Source: Phreatobacter sp.
Lineage (GTDB): Bacteria; Pseudomonadota; Alphaproteobacteria; Rhizobiales; Phreatobacteraceae
DNA: 64,000 bases
Assembly: GCF_027532945.1 (NCBI RefSeq)
Contig: NZ_JAPZTZ010000013.1
Location: forward strand, 62,001 to 126,000
Direction: 5' to 3'
A program made the translations under genes and the position numbers. This document shows positions 15,166 to 24,474 of this stretch, piece after piece; position 1 is the stretch's first letter, and each line of letters starts with the position of its first letter. Below the pieces are notes generated by a model. It was given only the letters and a program-made list of their open reading frames with translations, did not search any database and was not told the DNA's origin.

Positions 15166-17283
15166 ATGCCCGTTCGTGTTTTCGGCGTCGTGCCGCCTGT
15201 TCCCGTCGCCCCCCTCGTGCCACGCCTCGGCTTCCTGGCGGGGGTCGCGCTGTCGTCGCTGCTGGTCGGCGCCTGCGCCAAGAGCGAGGCCTCAGCCGAT
15301 CAGGCCGGCACGGTGACCGTCGCCAGTGCCGAGACGCCGGAGACCACCGGCGCGATCTCGCCGGCCCAGCAGGTCTGGCGGCCGTCCGGCGGCACGGCGA
15401 GCGAGGCCGAGATCGGCGCGCTCAGGCAGGTGGCTTCGGCCGCGCGGTCGAACCGGGTCGAGCAGGCCACCGCGGCCCGCGACCAGATCCGCGATCCCGT
15501 GGCCAAGGCGCTGGCCGAGTGGATGATCCTGCGCTCGAACGATTCCGTCGGCTTCGCCCGGCTCTCGGCGTTCATCGAGGCGAATCCGAGCTTTCCGGCG
15601 AGCCAGCGCATCCGGATGCGCGCCGAGGGCTCGCTGCTGGAGAACAATGCCGATGCGGCAACGGTTCGCCAGTTCTTCGCCCATCGCCAGCCGACCTCGG
15701 CCAAAGGGCGCGTGGCGCTCGCCATCGCGCTGAAGCGCGGCGGAGACCAGGCCCGCGCCGTCCGCCTCATCCGCGAGACCTGGCACGGCAACGACCTGTC
15801 CGCCGATGTCGAGGACCGGGTGCTGGCGGAGTTCGGCGGCCAGATCTCCGCCGGCGACCACAAGATGCGGCTCGACCGCATGCTCCATTCCGGCGAGCGG
15901 GCGACCGCCCTGCGCGCCGCCCAGCGGCTCGGCGGCGGCCAGCCGGCCCTGGCCCGCGCCTTCCTCGCCATCGGCGAGCAGGAGGCCAATGGCGGCGCGT
16001 TGCTGGCCCAGGTGCCGGCCTCGCTGCACCGCGACCCCGCCTATCTCTTCGCCCGCGCCCAGTGGCTGCGGCGCGAGGACCGCGCCGGCGAGGCGGCGCA
16101 GATTCTGGTCGGCGCACCGCGCGATCCCGCCGTACTCGGCTCGGCTGAGGACTGGTGGACCGAGCGCCGCGCCATGGTGCGCAAGCTGCTCGATGCCGGC
16201 GAGGCGCGCACGGCCTATCAGGTGGCGGCGACCCATGCGGTACGCTCCGGCCCGGGCCGCGTGGACGCCGAGTTCCATGCCGGATGGCTGGCGCTGCGCT
16301 TCCTCAACGATCCCGGCACGGCCGTGCGGCATTTCGAGGCTGCGCGGCAGGCGGCAACGACACCCATGTCGCAGTCGCGGGCGCAGTACTGGCTCGGCCG
16401 GGCGCAGGAGGCGGCCGGCTCGCAGGGCGCGGCGCGAACCCATTACGCCGAGGCGGCCCGGCACTCCACGCACTATTACGGCCAGCTCGCCCGGGCGAAG
16501 CTTGGCCTGTCCGACCTGCCGATCCGCCGGCCGTCGGACACGACGCCGTCGAGCGGCGCCTATGCGCGGGCGCTGCAGATGCTCTACCGCATCGACGAGA
16601 AGGACCTCGCCCGCGCCATCCTTGCCGATCTCGGCCAGCGCGCCTCCGACCAGGGGACCCTCCACGCGGCTGCCGAGGTGGCGGCGCGGGCGGGCGACGC
16701 CAAGGGCGTCCTGACCCTCGGCAAGCTCGCCAACAATCGCGGCCTGCCCTTCGACCAGCAGGCGTTCCCGACCATGGGCATCCCCGCCTATACCCATGTC
16801 GGCCCGGAGATCGACCGCGCGGTCGTCTATGGCATAGCCCGGCAGGAATCGACCTTCGACCACCGGGCCGTCAGCCATGCCGGGGCGCGGGGCCTGCTCC
16901 AGCTCATGCCGGCGACGGCGCGGGCGACGGCACGCAACCACGGCCTGCCCTTCGACCAGGGCCGGCTGACCTCCGATCCCGCCTACAATGCCCGCCTCGG
17001 CGCAGCGCATCTGGGCGAGCTCGCGGCCGAGTTCAACGGCAGCTACATACTCACCTTCGTCGCCTACAATGCCGGCCGGGCCCGGGCCCGCGAGTGGATC
17101 CAGAAATATGGCGATCCGCGTGATCCCCGTGTCGATCCGGTCGACTGGGTGGAACGCATCCCCTTCTCCGAGACACGTAACTACGTGCAGCGGGTGATGG
17201 AGAACGTGCAGGTCTATCGCGCCCGGCTCGGCGGCGGCTCCGGCCTGCGCATCGAGGCCGACCTCCGGCGCGGCGGCGGCTGA
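15166..17283 (+). CDS. slt: Lytic murein transglycosylase (Slt family), predicted lipoprotein
   Basis: Cleaves the glycan strands of peptidoglycan, forming 1,6-anhydro ends. The N-terminus has a signal with lipobox LVGA|C (Cys37), so it is probably membrane-anchored in the periplasm. Residues of about 60-500 form an alpha-helical superhelical region as in Slt70. The catalytic SLT domain follows (about 545-690), with the active-site Glu in GIARQESTFD, then SHAGARGLLQLMPATA and a C-terminal FVAYNAGRARAREW. The 705-residue length suits the family. ATG 15166 was chosen over an in-frame TTG 6 bases earlier. It is probably monocistronic. Confidence 0.92.
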   Translation: MPVRVFGVVPPVPVAPLVPRLGFLAGVALSSLLVGACAKSEASADQAGTVTVASAETPETTGAISPAQQVWRPSGGTASEAEIGALRQVASAARSNRVEQATAARDQIRDPVAKALAEWMILRSNDSVGFARLSAFIEANPSFPASQRIRMRAEGSLLENNADAATVRQFFAHRQPTSAKGRVALAIALKRGGDQARAVRLIRETWHGNDLSADVEDRVLAEFGGQISAGDHKMRLDRMLHSGERATALRAAQRLGGGQPALARAFLAIGEQEANGGALLAQVPASLHRDPAYLFARAQWLRREDRAGEAAQILVGAPRDPAVLGSAEDWWTERRAMVRKLLDAGEARTAYQVAATHAVRSGPGRVDAEFHAGWLALRFLNDPGTAVRHFEAARQAATTPMSQSRAQYWLGRAQEAAGSQGAARTHYAEAARHSTHYYGQLARAKLGLSDLPIRRPSDTTPSSGAYARALQMLYRIDEKDLARAILADLGQRASDQGTLHAAAEVAARAGDAKGVLTLGKLANNRGLPFDQQAFPTMGIPAYTHVGPEIDRAVVYGIARQESTFDHRAVSHAGARGLLQLMPATARATARNHGLPFDQGRLTSDPAYNARLGAAHLGELAAEFNGSYILTFVAYNAGRARAREWIQKYGDPRDPRVDPVDWVERIPFSETRNYVQRVMENVQVYRARLGGGSGLRIEADLRRGGG

Positions 17284-17306
17284 GGGCCAGGGTTGTCGTT
17301 GAGATT

Positions 17307-17333
17307 CCGATTCACCGGCGAAGGGTGAGTCGG
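17307..17333 (+). terminator. Hairpin after slt
   Basis: CCGATTCACC pairs with GGTGAGTCGG (one GT wobble) around a 7-base loop, 24 bases after the slt stop, without a T-run. It may stabilise or end the slt mRNA. Part of its left arm (GATTCCGATTCA) recurs at 17368-17379. Confidence 0.5.
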
Positions 17334-17426
17334 ATCAGCGACTTAGCCGGGCCGGCGGAAGTTCTGATTCCGATTCAAGCGATTGGGGTGTAGCGGCGCT
17401 GAAGGGCTGTCGATGGTGCGGCGAGG

Positions 17427-17582
17427 GCCCCTCACCCTTCCCTCTCCCCGCAAGCGGCGAGAGGGCGACTTCGACGTCGCGATCCATTCTGTCGCCAAGC
17501 GCCAGGCACAACCGCCGTCAACCGCAGCACGACGTTGGTGCCCCCTCTCCCCGCTTGCGGGGAGAGGGACGGGTGAGGGGCG
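17427..17582. repeat. Pair of inverted intergenic palindromic repeats
   Basis: Two copies of a repeat of about 40 bases, each containing a palindrome around CTCTCCCCGCAAGCGG, lie in opposite orientation at 17427-17466 and 17541-17582 with 74 bases between. The left copy begins GCCCCTCACCCTTCCCTCTC and the right copy is its near reverse complement (GAGAGGGACGGGTGAGGGGC at its end). The whole unit could fold into one long stem or two separate hairpins. The core resembles intergenic palindromic elements scattered in many alphaproteobacterial genomes. There is no transposase frame inside. Confidence 0.8.
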
Positions 17583-17740
17583 AACCACCACACGCCGATC
17601 ATCGCCAATGACGAAGCGTCGTTGAACAACGAGCCTTCGTGCTTCGGCGGGCACGGAAGGACAATGATGGCGCGGCCCCATCGGCGCTGGCGCTGCGAAC
17701 GCGGATTGTCGATTGAGGGAGACGGCCCCTGCCCTTGGCC

Positions 17741-19333
17741 TCAGCCCCGCAGCGCCTTGCGCACGGGCGGCTGTGGCATGGCGACAGGCTCCATGGCCTG
17801 GACAAGCTGGCAGAAGGACGAGCCGGGCAGCGGTGGGGCGAAGACATAGCCCTGGGCGGCCCGGACGCCACGGCGGCGTAGCGCCTCGACCTGGTCGAAG
17901 GTCTCCACGCCCTCGGCCACGACCTCCATGTTGAGGTGGGCGGCCAGGTCGATCAGGCTGTCGACGATGGCTGTGGACTGGCGCTCGCTGCCGAGCGCAT
18001 CGATGAAAAGCTTGTCGATCTTCATCACGTCGACGCGCAGCTTCAAGAGGTAGCTCATGCCGCCATGGCCGGTGCCGACATCGTCCAGCGCCACGCGCAC
18101 GCCCATCTCCTGGAAGCGAGCAATGATCTGGCGGGCCGCGTCCATGTCCGGCAGCGGGTCGCGCTCGGTGACCTCCAGCAGCACCTGAGACAGCGCCACG
18201 TCGGACCGGGAAAAGATCGCCGCCACATCGCTGACGATGGTCTGGTCGCGGAAATGGGCGGCACAGAGGTTGAAGCCGCACTTGAGCTCGGGCCGCGCGG
18301 CATAGGTCGGGCCGAGCTCGGCCGCGGCCTGGCGCATGACCGCGAGCGTCATGGGGAAGATGAAACCGGTCCGCTCCGCCTCGCCGATGAAGGCGCCGGG
18401 CGGGATGAGGCGGCCGTCGGGCTTGCGCCAGCGCACCAGCACCTCGCAACCGAGGATGCGGCCAGTGTCGAGATCGATGATCGGCTGGTAATGCGGGATG
18501 AATTCGCCGTTGCGCAGGGCGCGGTGCATGTCGGCCATGGGCCCGCGTTCGCGACCGCCGACCAGCAGAAGGAGCGCCAAAAGCAGGCCAATACCGCCAC
18601 CGGCGCCGGCAGAGGCTGTCACAATCCAGCCCTTCTCCTTCACCCAGGCGCCTTCGGAAGCGTAGTACTCGACCTTGATCGGGTAACGCTCGGAGAGCTT
18701 GACGACGCGGACGTCCGGACTCCCGGCCACGGCACCCGGCCCGCGGATATTGACCAGCCTTCCGCCGGGAACGAGTTCGATATCGATCCCGACGCCCAGA
18801 TTGGAACGCAGGATATCCGAGTTCGGCACGAAGAGGCCGACGGCGATAAGGCCGCCGAGGCGGTCCCCGGTGTGCGCGGTCATCTGGAGGCGGAGCGCCC
18901 GGCCATAGGGGCCACGGGTCAGCGCCACCGCCAGATCGAGGCCGGGCTCGCGGGTTGGATAGGCGGTCGAGCCCGGCGAGATCTGCACAAGGCTGCCGAT
19001 GTTGTTGCACAGGAGCCGTCCGTCGGGACCGAGGACCGCGAGCTCCTTGAGGATGGGCGACTCGAAGACGAGCAGGCGCAGCGCCTCCTTCTCCGGCGCA
19101 CCGCAGGAATAGAGATTGCGTGTATGGGCTTCTCGCAGAGCGGTGGTCGCACGCTCCAGGGAGTTCTCGATCCGCTCCAGGACCAATCCCGCCCGGGTGT
19201 CGATTGTGGCGGTCAGGCTGCGGGCGAGCCAGATCTGGGAGCCGAGATAGGCGGCAACCGGGCTCAGGACCGCGACGAACGCGGCTGCCAACCAGACCAG
19301 GCCTCTGCGCCCCGCGACCGTTCCCACGATCAT
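17741..19333 (-). CDS. CSS-motif EAL-domain cyclic-di-GMP phosphodiesterase
   Basis: Predicted membrane phosphodiesterase degrading c-di-GMP. A first transmembrane helix (about 11-33) and a second (about 235-257) bracket a periplasmic domain with the two cysteines of CSS domains, C77 (LYSCG) and C109 (LLCNN). The usual Cys-Ser-Ser reads Cys-Asn-Asn here. The cytoplasmic EAL domain (about 270-515) keeps the catalytic set: E in the EVLVRW variant of EAL, N in FNLCAAHF, E in LLEVTER, DD in DDVGTG, K in MKIDKLFID and E in VAEGVET, so it should be active. In CSS enzymes the redox state of the Cys pair controls activity. Start uncertain: ATG 19333 or GTG 19348. Confidence 0.88.
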   Translation of the reverse strand: MIVGTVAGRRGLVWLAAAFVAVLSPVAAYLGSQIWLARSLTATIDTRAGLVLERIENSLERATTALREAHTRNLYSCGAPEKEALRLLVFESPILKELAVLGPDGRLLCNNIGSLVQISPGSTAYPTREPGLDLAVALTRGPYGRALRLQMTAHTGDRLGGLIAVGLFVPNSDILRSNLGVGIDIELVPGGRLVNIRGPGAVAGSPDVRVVKLSERYPIKVEYYASEGAWVKEKGWIVTASAGAGGGIGLLLALLLLVGGRERGPMADMHRALRNGEFIPHYQPIIDLDTGRILGCEVLVRWRKPDGRLIPPGAFIGEAERTGFIFPMTLAVMRQAAAELGPTYAARPELKCGFNLCAAHFRDQTIVSDVAAIFSRSDVALSQVLLEVTERDPLPDMDAARQIIARFQEMGVRVALDDVGTGHGGMSYLLKLRVDVMKIDKLFIDALGSERQSTAIVDSLIDLAAHLNMEVVAEGVETFDQVEALRRRGVRAAQGYVFAPPLPGSSFCQLVQAMEPVAMPQPPVRKALRG

Positions 19334-19545
19334 CCCTTCGAATGCCACGAACCCGGCATTCAGTGGCCGAGATGCGTAAGACTTGAAGGACTGTAGAAGG
19401 ACCGGCTTAACGGTGTATTTCTTGACGTCAGGTCAATGAGTAGCGCCACGCGAGGGACGGGAATCCACACACGCATAGCGGCGGTAGCGCAAGACCGGTT
19501 GCCCGCCGCGTCGGCATGGTGCGGAACGGCGCGCAGGGCCCACGA

Positions 19546-21843
19546 TCAGCGACCGGCCTCCTCGGCGCGCTCCTGGGCCTCGACCACCGCGAGGGCGGTC
19601 ATGTTGACGACGCCGCGCGCCGTCACCGACGGGGTGACGATATGGGCGGGGCGCGCCTGGCCGACCAGGATCGGCCCGACGGGGAGCGCATCGGCCAGCA
19701 CCTTGATCACATGGAAGGCGATGTTCGCCGCCGACATGTTCGGCATGATCAGCACATTGGCGACACCCGTCAGACGCGATTTCGGGAAGACGCGCTCGCG
19801 CAGTTCCGGCAGCAGCGCGGAATCGGCATGCATCTCGCCATCGACCTCGAGATCGGGCGCCTTCTCCCAGATGAGTTTCAGCGCCGCCTGCAGCCGCTCG
19901 ACGTGCTCGTCATCGTAGCTGCCGAATTCCGAATGGGAGACCAGGGCGATCTTCGGCTCCAGGCCGAAGCGACGCACGTGCTCGGCCGCCGTGCAGGCCA
20001 TGTCGGCGAGTTCGGCCGCCGTCGGCTCGACCGTGACATGGGTGTCGGCGAGGAAAAGCGGGCCCTTGGAGGTGATGAGCAGCGACAGGGCGGCGAGGCC
20101 CTTCGCACCGGCCTTGAGGCCGATCACCTGGCGAATATGCCGCAGATGCGTGTTGAAGCGCCCCTCGACGCCGCAGATCATCGCGTCGGCATCGCCCCGC
20201 TCCAAGGCCGTGGCGGCGATGGCCGAGGTCGAGGTGCGGATGATGGTGCGCGCCGCATCGGGCGTCACGCCCTTGCGGCCGGTGCGGTCATGGTAGGTCG
20301 CGACATAGTCGCGGTAGCGCGGGTCGGACTGTGGATCGATCAGCTCGAAATCCTTGCCGGCCTTGATGGACAGGCCGAAGCGCTCCAGCCGCTGCTCGAC
20401 CACGGCCGGGCGACCGATGAGGACGGGGAAGGCGAGGCCCTCCTCCACCACGACCTGGGCGGCCCGCAGGATGCGCTCGTCCTCGCCCTCGGCATAGATG
20501 ACGCGCTTGGGGTTCTGCCGCGCCTTGTCGAAGACCGGCTTCATCAAGAGGCCCGAGCGGAAGACGAAGCGGGAGAGTTCGGCCTCATAGGCCTTGAAAT
20601 CGGTGATCGGGCGGGTGGCGACGCCGGTTTCCATGGCGGCACGGGCGACAGCCGGCGCGATGCGCAGGATGAGGCGGGGATCGAAGGGCGAGGGAATGAG
20701 GTTGCCGGCACCGAACGTGCCGACCTCGCCGCCATAGGCGCGGGCGACGACGTCGGAGGGGGCCTCGCGGGCAAGGCCGGCGATGGCGCGCACGGCGGCG
20801 AGCTTCATCTCCTCGTTGATGGCGGTCGCGCCGCAATCGAGAGCGCCGCGGAAGATATAGGGGAAGCAGAGGACGTTGTTGACCTGGTTCGGATAGTCGG
20901 ACCGGCCGGTGCAGATCATCGCATCGGGGCGGGCGGCGCGCGCCTCCTCCGGCATGATCTCGGGATTGGGATTGGCCAGCGCCATGATCAGCGGGCCCTT
21001 GGCCATGCGCTGGACCATGTCGGGCTTCAGCACGCCGGCGGCCGAGAGGCCGAGGAAAATGTCGGAATCACCGATGACGTCGCCGAGCGTGCGGGCGTTG
21101 GTGTCCTTGGCATAGACCGCCTTGTAGGGGTCCATGAGCTTCTCACGACCCTTGTAGACGACGCCCTCGATGTCGGTGACCCAGATGTTCTCGGTCTTGG
21201 CCCCGAGCTCGCGCAAGAGGTTGAGGCAGGCGATCGCGGCGGCACCCGCGCCGGAGGCGACGATCTTCACGTCGCCAATGGACTTGCCCATGAGCTCGAG
21301 CGCGTTGGTCACCGCGGCGGCGACGATGATGGCGGTGCCGTGCTGGTCATCGTGGAAGACCGGGATGCCCATGCGCTCGCGTAGGCGCTTCTCGACCTCG
21401 AAACATTCGGGGGCCTTGATGTCCTCGAGGTTGATGCCGCCGAAGGTCGGCTCCAGCGCCGCGACGACATCGACGATGCGGTCGACCTCGCGGGCATCGA
21501 TCTCGATGTCGAAGACGTCGATGCCGGCGAATTTCTTGAACAGGACCGCCTTGCCCTCCATGACCGGCTTGCCGGCGAGCGGACCGATGTCGCCGAGGCC
21601 GAGCACCGCCGTGCCGTTGGAGACGACCGCGACCAGATTCGCCCGCGCGGTCAGTTCGGCCGCCTGGGCCGGATCGGCGACGATGGCCTCGCAGGCCGCC
21701 GCGACGCCCGGCGAATAGGCGAGCGCCAGATCGCGCTGGTTGGCGAGCGGCTTGGTGGCGCGGATCTCCAGTTTTCCCGGCCGCGGCAGGCGGTGATAGA
21801 CGAGCGCGCCGGATTTGAGATCGTCGGTGATCGACTTTGTCAT
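19546..21843 (-). CDS. maeB: NADP-dependent malic enzyme (malic domain fused to phosphotransacetylase-like domain)
   Basis: Oxidatively decarboxylates malate to pyruvate, supplying NADPH and linking the TCA cycle with gluconeogenesis. The 765-residue protein has the malic domain (about 1-430; [36 protein letters not shown] in part, and FHDDQHGTA) and a C-terminal phosphotransacetylase-like domain (about 430-765), which in this class is regulatory. ATG 21843 is preceded by GGAGGAG at a good distance; an upstream GTG is possible but less likely. It is monocistronic and divergent from purM. Confidence 0.95.
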   Translation of the reverse strand: MTKSITDDLKSGALVYHRLPRPGKLEIRATKPLANQRDLALAYSPGVAAACEAIVADPAQAAELTARANLVAVVSNGTAVLGLGDIGPLAGKPVMEGKAVLFKKFAGIDVFDIEIDAREVDRIVDVVAALEPTFGGINLEDIKAPECFEVEKRLRERMGIPVFHDDQHGTAIIVAAAVTNALELMGKSIGDVKIVASGAGAAAIACLNLLRELGAKTENIWVTDIEGVVYKGREKLMDPYKAVYAKDTNARTLGDVIGDSDIFLGLSAAGVLKPDMVQRMAKGPLIMALANPNPEIMPEEARAARPDAMICTGRSDYPNQVNNVLCFPYIFRGALDCGATAINEEMKLAAVRAIAGLAREAPSDVVARAYGGEVGTFGAGNLIPSPFDPRLILRIAPAVARAAMETGVATRPITDFKAYEAELSRFVFRSGLLMKPVFDKARQNPKRVIYAEGEDERILRAAQVVVEEGLAFPVLIGRPAVVEQRLERFGLSIKAGKDFELIDPQSDPRYRDYVATYHDRTGRKGVTPDAARTIIRTSTSAIAATALERGDADAMICGVEGRFNTHLRHIRQVIGLKAGAKGLAALSLLITSKGPLFLADTHVTVEPTAAELADMACTAAEHVRRFGLEPKIALVSHSEFGSYDDEHVERLQAALKLIWEKAPDLEVDGEMHADSALLPELRERVFPKSRLTGVANVLIMPNMSAANIAFHVIKVLADALPVGPILVGQARPAHIVTPSVTARGVVNMTALAVVEAQERAEEAGR

Positions 21844-22015
21844 GCCCTGTGTCTCCTCCACCGGTCATGCGACGACGGGCCGGCAGCGTCAATCCCGCAG
21901 ATAAAGTGGTGCGGCGAAGGACCTACGACGGCGGGGAAAAGACGCGTTCACGCGGCTTGGCCGTTGCGGGGCGGCCCGGCAAGGGCTAATCGGGCACGAT
22001 CAGCGAGACAATGCC

Positions 22016-23089
22016 GTGACCGAGACCCCTTCCCGCCCCAGCGGCCTGACCTATTCAGAGGCCGGTGTCGACATCGATGCCGGCAACCGCATGGTCGACA
22101 TGATCAAGCCGCTGGTGCGGGCAACCGCCCGGCCCGGCGCCGATGCCGAAATCGGCGGCTTTGGTGGTCTCTTCGACCTGAAGGCGGCGGGCTTCAAGGA
22201 CCCGGTGCTGGTCGCGGCCAATGACGGCGTCGGCACCAAGATCAAGATCGCCATCGAGACGGGCAAGCATGACACGATCGGCATCGACCTCGTGGCCATG
22301 TGCGTCAACGACCTCGTGGTGCAGGGCGCCGAGCCGCTGTTCTTCCTCGACTATTTCGCGACCGGCAAGCTGTCGCCGGAGGCCGGCGCGCAGGTGGTCA
22401 AGGGCATCGCCATCGGCTGCCGCCAAGCCGGCTGCGCGCTGATTGGCGGCGAGACGGCAGAAATGCCCGGCCTCTATGCCGATGGCGACTACGACCTCGC
22501 GGGCTTTGCGGTGGGCGCGGCGGAACGCGGCACCTTGCTGCCGCGGGGCGTTGTCGAAGGCGACGTCGTTCTCGGGCTCGCCTCGTCCGGCGTCCATTCC
22601 AACGGCTATTCGCTGGTGCGCCGCATCGTCGAGCGGTCGGGCCTCGCCTGGGACGCGCCGGCGCCCTTCGATCCGTCGCGCAACCTCGGCGAGGCGCTGC
22701 TCGAGCCGACCCGCATCTATGTGAAGAGCGTGCTCGGCGTCCACCGCGCCGCTGGCGCCATCAAGGCCCTCGCCCACATCACCGGCGGCGGCTTCGTCGA
22801 CAACATCCCGCGCGTGCTGCCCGACGGCCTTGGGGCAGCGATCAATCTTTCGGCGGTCACCATGCCGAAAGTCTTCGGCTGGCTGGCCGAGGTCGGCGGC
22901 ATTGTCGAATCCGAGATGGTGCGCACCTTCAACTGCGGCATCGGCATGGTGGTCGTGGTGGCAGCGGGGGATGCGGACCGGGTTGCCGAGGGCTTCCGCC
23001 TCGCCGGCGAGACCGTGGCGGTGCTGGGCCACATCACCAAGGCTGCGGCCGAGCCGCGCGTCACCTTCACGGGGACGCTGTCGTCGTGA
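22016..23089 (+). CDS. purM: Phosphoribosylformylglycinamidine cyclo-ligase (AIR synthetase)
   Basis: ATP-dependent closure of the imidazole ring in purine synthesis. The 357-residue protein begins with [15 protein letters not shown], the standard PurM opening, and has [27 protein letters not shown] and the late [13 protein letters not shown]. The start is a GTG at 22016; no in-frame ATG lies near the expected N-terminus. It overlaps purN by 4 bases (GTGA), so the two are coupled. Confidence 0.96.
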   Translation: MTETPSRPSGLTYSEAGVDIDAGNRMVDMIKPLVRATARPGADAEIGGFGGLFDLKAAGFKDPVLVAANDGVGTKIKIAIETGKHDTIGIDLVAMCVNDLVVQGAEPLFFLDYFATGKLSPEAGAQVVKGIAIGCRQAGCALIGGETAEMPGLYADGDYDLAGFAVGAAERGTLLPRGVVEGDVVLGLASSGVHSNGYSLVRRIVERSGLAWDAPAPFDPSRNLGEALLEPTRIYVKSVLGVHRAAGAIKALAHITGGGFVDNIPRVLPDGLGAAINLSAVTMPKVFGWLAEVGGIVESEMVRTFNCGIGMVVVVAAGDADRVAEGFRLAGETVAVLGHITKAAAEPRVTFTGTLSS

Positions 23090-23673
23090 CGAGGAAACGC
23101 GTCGCGGTCCTCATTTCCGGGCGCGGCTCGAACATGGCGGCGCTGATCGCCGCCGCGAAGGCGCCGGACTACCCGGCCGAGATCGCGCTGGTCCTGTCGA
23201 ACGTGCCCGGCGCTGGCGGCCTCGCCATCGCCGCGGCCGATGGCATCGCCACCGCCACCATCGACAGCAAGGCCTATCCCCGCGACCGCGAGGGCTTCGA
23301 GCGGGCGATGCAGGCCGTGCTGGAGGCGCAGCGCATCGACATCGTCTGCCTTGCCGGTTTCATGCGGATCCTCACGCCCTGGTTCGTCGGCCAATGGGGC
23401 GGGCGGATGATCAACATCCACCCTGCCCTCCTTCCCGCCTACAAGGGCCTCGACACCCATGCGCGGGCTCTGGCGGACGGTGCCACCGAGCATGGCGCGA
23501 CGGTGCATTTCGTCACGCCGGAGATGGATGAGGGCGAGATCATCCTGCAGGAGGCGGTGCCGGTGCTGCCCGGCGACACGGCGGAGACGCTGGGCGCGCG
23601 GGTTCTCGCCGTCGAGCACCGCATCTATCCGGCAGCGCTCCGGATGATCGCGACCGAGTACAGCCTGCTCTGA
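23086..23673 (+). CDS. purN: Phosphoribosylglycinamide formyltransferase (GART, folate-dependent)
   Basis: Transfers a formyl group from 10-formyl-tetrahydrofolate to GAR. The 195-residue protein starts [14 protein letters not shown], has the catalytic Asn in [14 protein letters not shown], and the His and later Asp of the family ([15 protein letters not shown]). Translation starts at GTG 23086, overlapping the purM stop (GTGA). PurM and PurN catalyse nearby steps of purine synthesis and are a common alphaproteobacterial operon. Confidence 0.95.
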   Translation: MTRKRVAVLISGRGSNMAALIAAAKAPDYPAEIALVLSNVPGAGGLAIAAADGIATATIDSKAYPRDREGFERAMQAVLEAQRIDIVCLAGFMRILTPWFVGQWGGRMINIHPALLPAYKGLDTHARALADGATEHGATVHFVTPEMDEGEIILQEAVPVLPGDTAETLGARVLAVEHRIYPAALRMIATEYSLL

Positions 23674-23677
23674 GCCT

Positions 23678-24322
23678 TCAGCGCGCGAAGATCAGGTGCT
23701 CGAGCGCGCCCGGCTCCTGCTCCTTGAGGAAGGCGACGGCAAAGCCTTCGGGGAAATGGCGGCACACCCGTCCCGGGATCTTCCCAACCGCCAGCACCGT
23801 CCCGATGGCCGGCACCATGTCGGCGGAGATCGCCGCGCCGGTCAGCGACATGTCCATGATCAGGCAGGACAGGATCGTGCCATCGGCGAAGGCCAGTTGC
23901 GCGAAGGGCTCCAGCGGCACGATCCGGGCGGCGAGGCGCAGGTCGTGGGTGTCATGGGCCTGGTGCTCCTGCATCCAGTCGAGGTGGCGGGAAATCCTCC
24001 CCCGCTCGCCCTCGGATACGGTGAGGCTCATGACGAAGCCGCCGTCGAGAACGCGAAGGATGCGGCCCGACAGCTTGCCGAAGCTCGGGATGTAGGCGAT
24101 GGCGCGATCGTTGAGCGTCGCCTTGACCGGAGCGGCCAGCATCAGCGCGCGGCTCGACATGTTGATGGCGCGGCAGGGGAACTCGCGCCGCTGACCGGCC
24201 TCGTCCCGCAATGCCGAGAGCGAGCAGGTCCCGGCGAGGCTCATGATGACGCGCGGCTCCGAACGCCGTTCGGCGCCGTCGAAGGCGGCAATGTCAGAAA
24301 CCATACGCATTGGGGCAATCAT
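23678..24322 (-). CDS. Tandem PilZ-domain protein
   Basis: Candidate c-di-GMP receptor of about 214 residues. Residues near 18 (ERRSEPR) give an RxxxR-like motif and AINMSSRALML supplies the D/NxSxxG-like second half of a first PilZ barrel. A second barrel follows at about 120-205 (LRLAARIVPLEP, then IMDMSLTGAAIS, an exact DxSxxGA pattern). It is convergent with purN (4 bases between stops). The start is uncertain; ATGs at 24322, 24310 and 24304 are possible and none has a strong ribosome site. The AT-rich stretch 24383-24474 upstream is a likely promoter. Confidence 0.72.
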   Translation of the reverse strand: MIAPMRMVSDIAAFDGAERRSEPRVIMSLAGTCSLSALRDEAGQRREFPCRAINMSSRALMLAAPVKATLNDRAIAYIPSFGKLSGRILRVLDGGFVMSLTVSEGERGRISRHLDWMQEHQAHDTHDLRLAARIVPLEPFAQLAFADGTILSCLIMDMSLTGAAISADMVPAIGTVLAVGKIPGRVCRHFPEGFAVAFLKEQEPGALEHLIFAR

Positions 24323-24474
24323 TCGTGAGGGCCGAATGAGGGCAGGATAATCACCAGCCCCCAACGGATGATTAAGACCCAAATAAAACTTGAGTCGAAG
24401 ACCCCGATTTCACGTAATCGCCGGTTACCCTAGCGTCATTTTAGCCAGCGTTTATTGCCGCAGCGTCAACTTTC

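Larger units (their letters stand above)
17284..17740. other. Non-coding region between convergent slt and the EAL gene
   Basis: About 457 bases with no plausible gene. It contains the slt hairpin, a duplicated GATTCCGATTCA element (17302-17313 and 17368-17379), the inverted repeat pair and a further stretch (17583-17740) in which I see nothing definable. Confidence 0.6.

Noticed and set aside
17427-17582. Inverted repeats as the ends of an insertion sequence
   Set aside because: Only 74 bases lie between them and no transposase frame or target-site duplication is visible. A non-coding repeat unit is a better description.
17741-19333. Degenerate EAL domain because the motif reads EVL and DDVGTG
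   Set aside because: The metal-binding and catalytic Glu, Asn, Asp-Asp and Lys residues are all present, and EVL and DDVGTG are tolerated variants.
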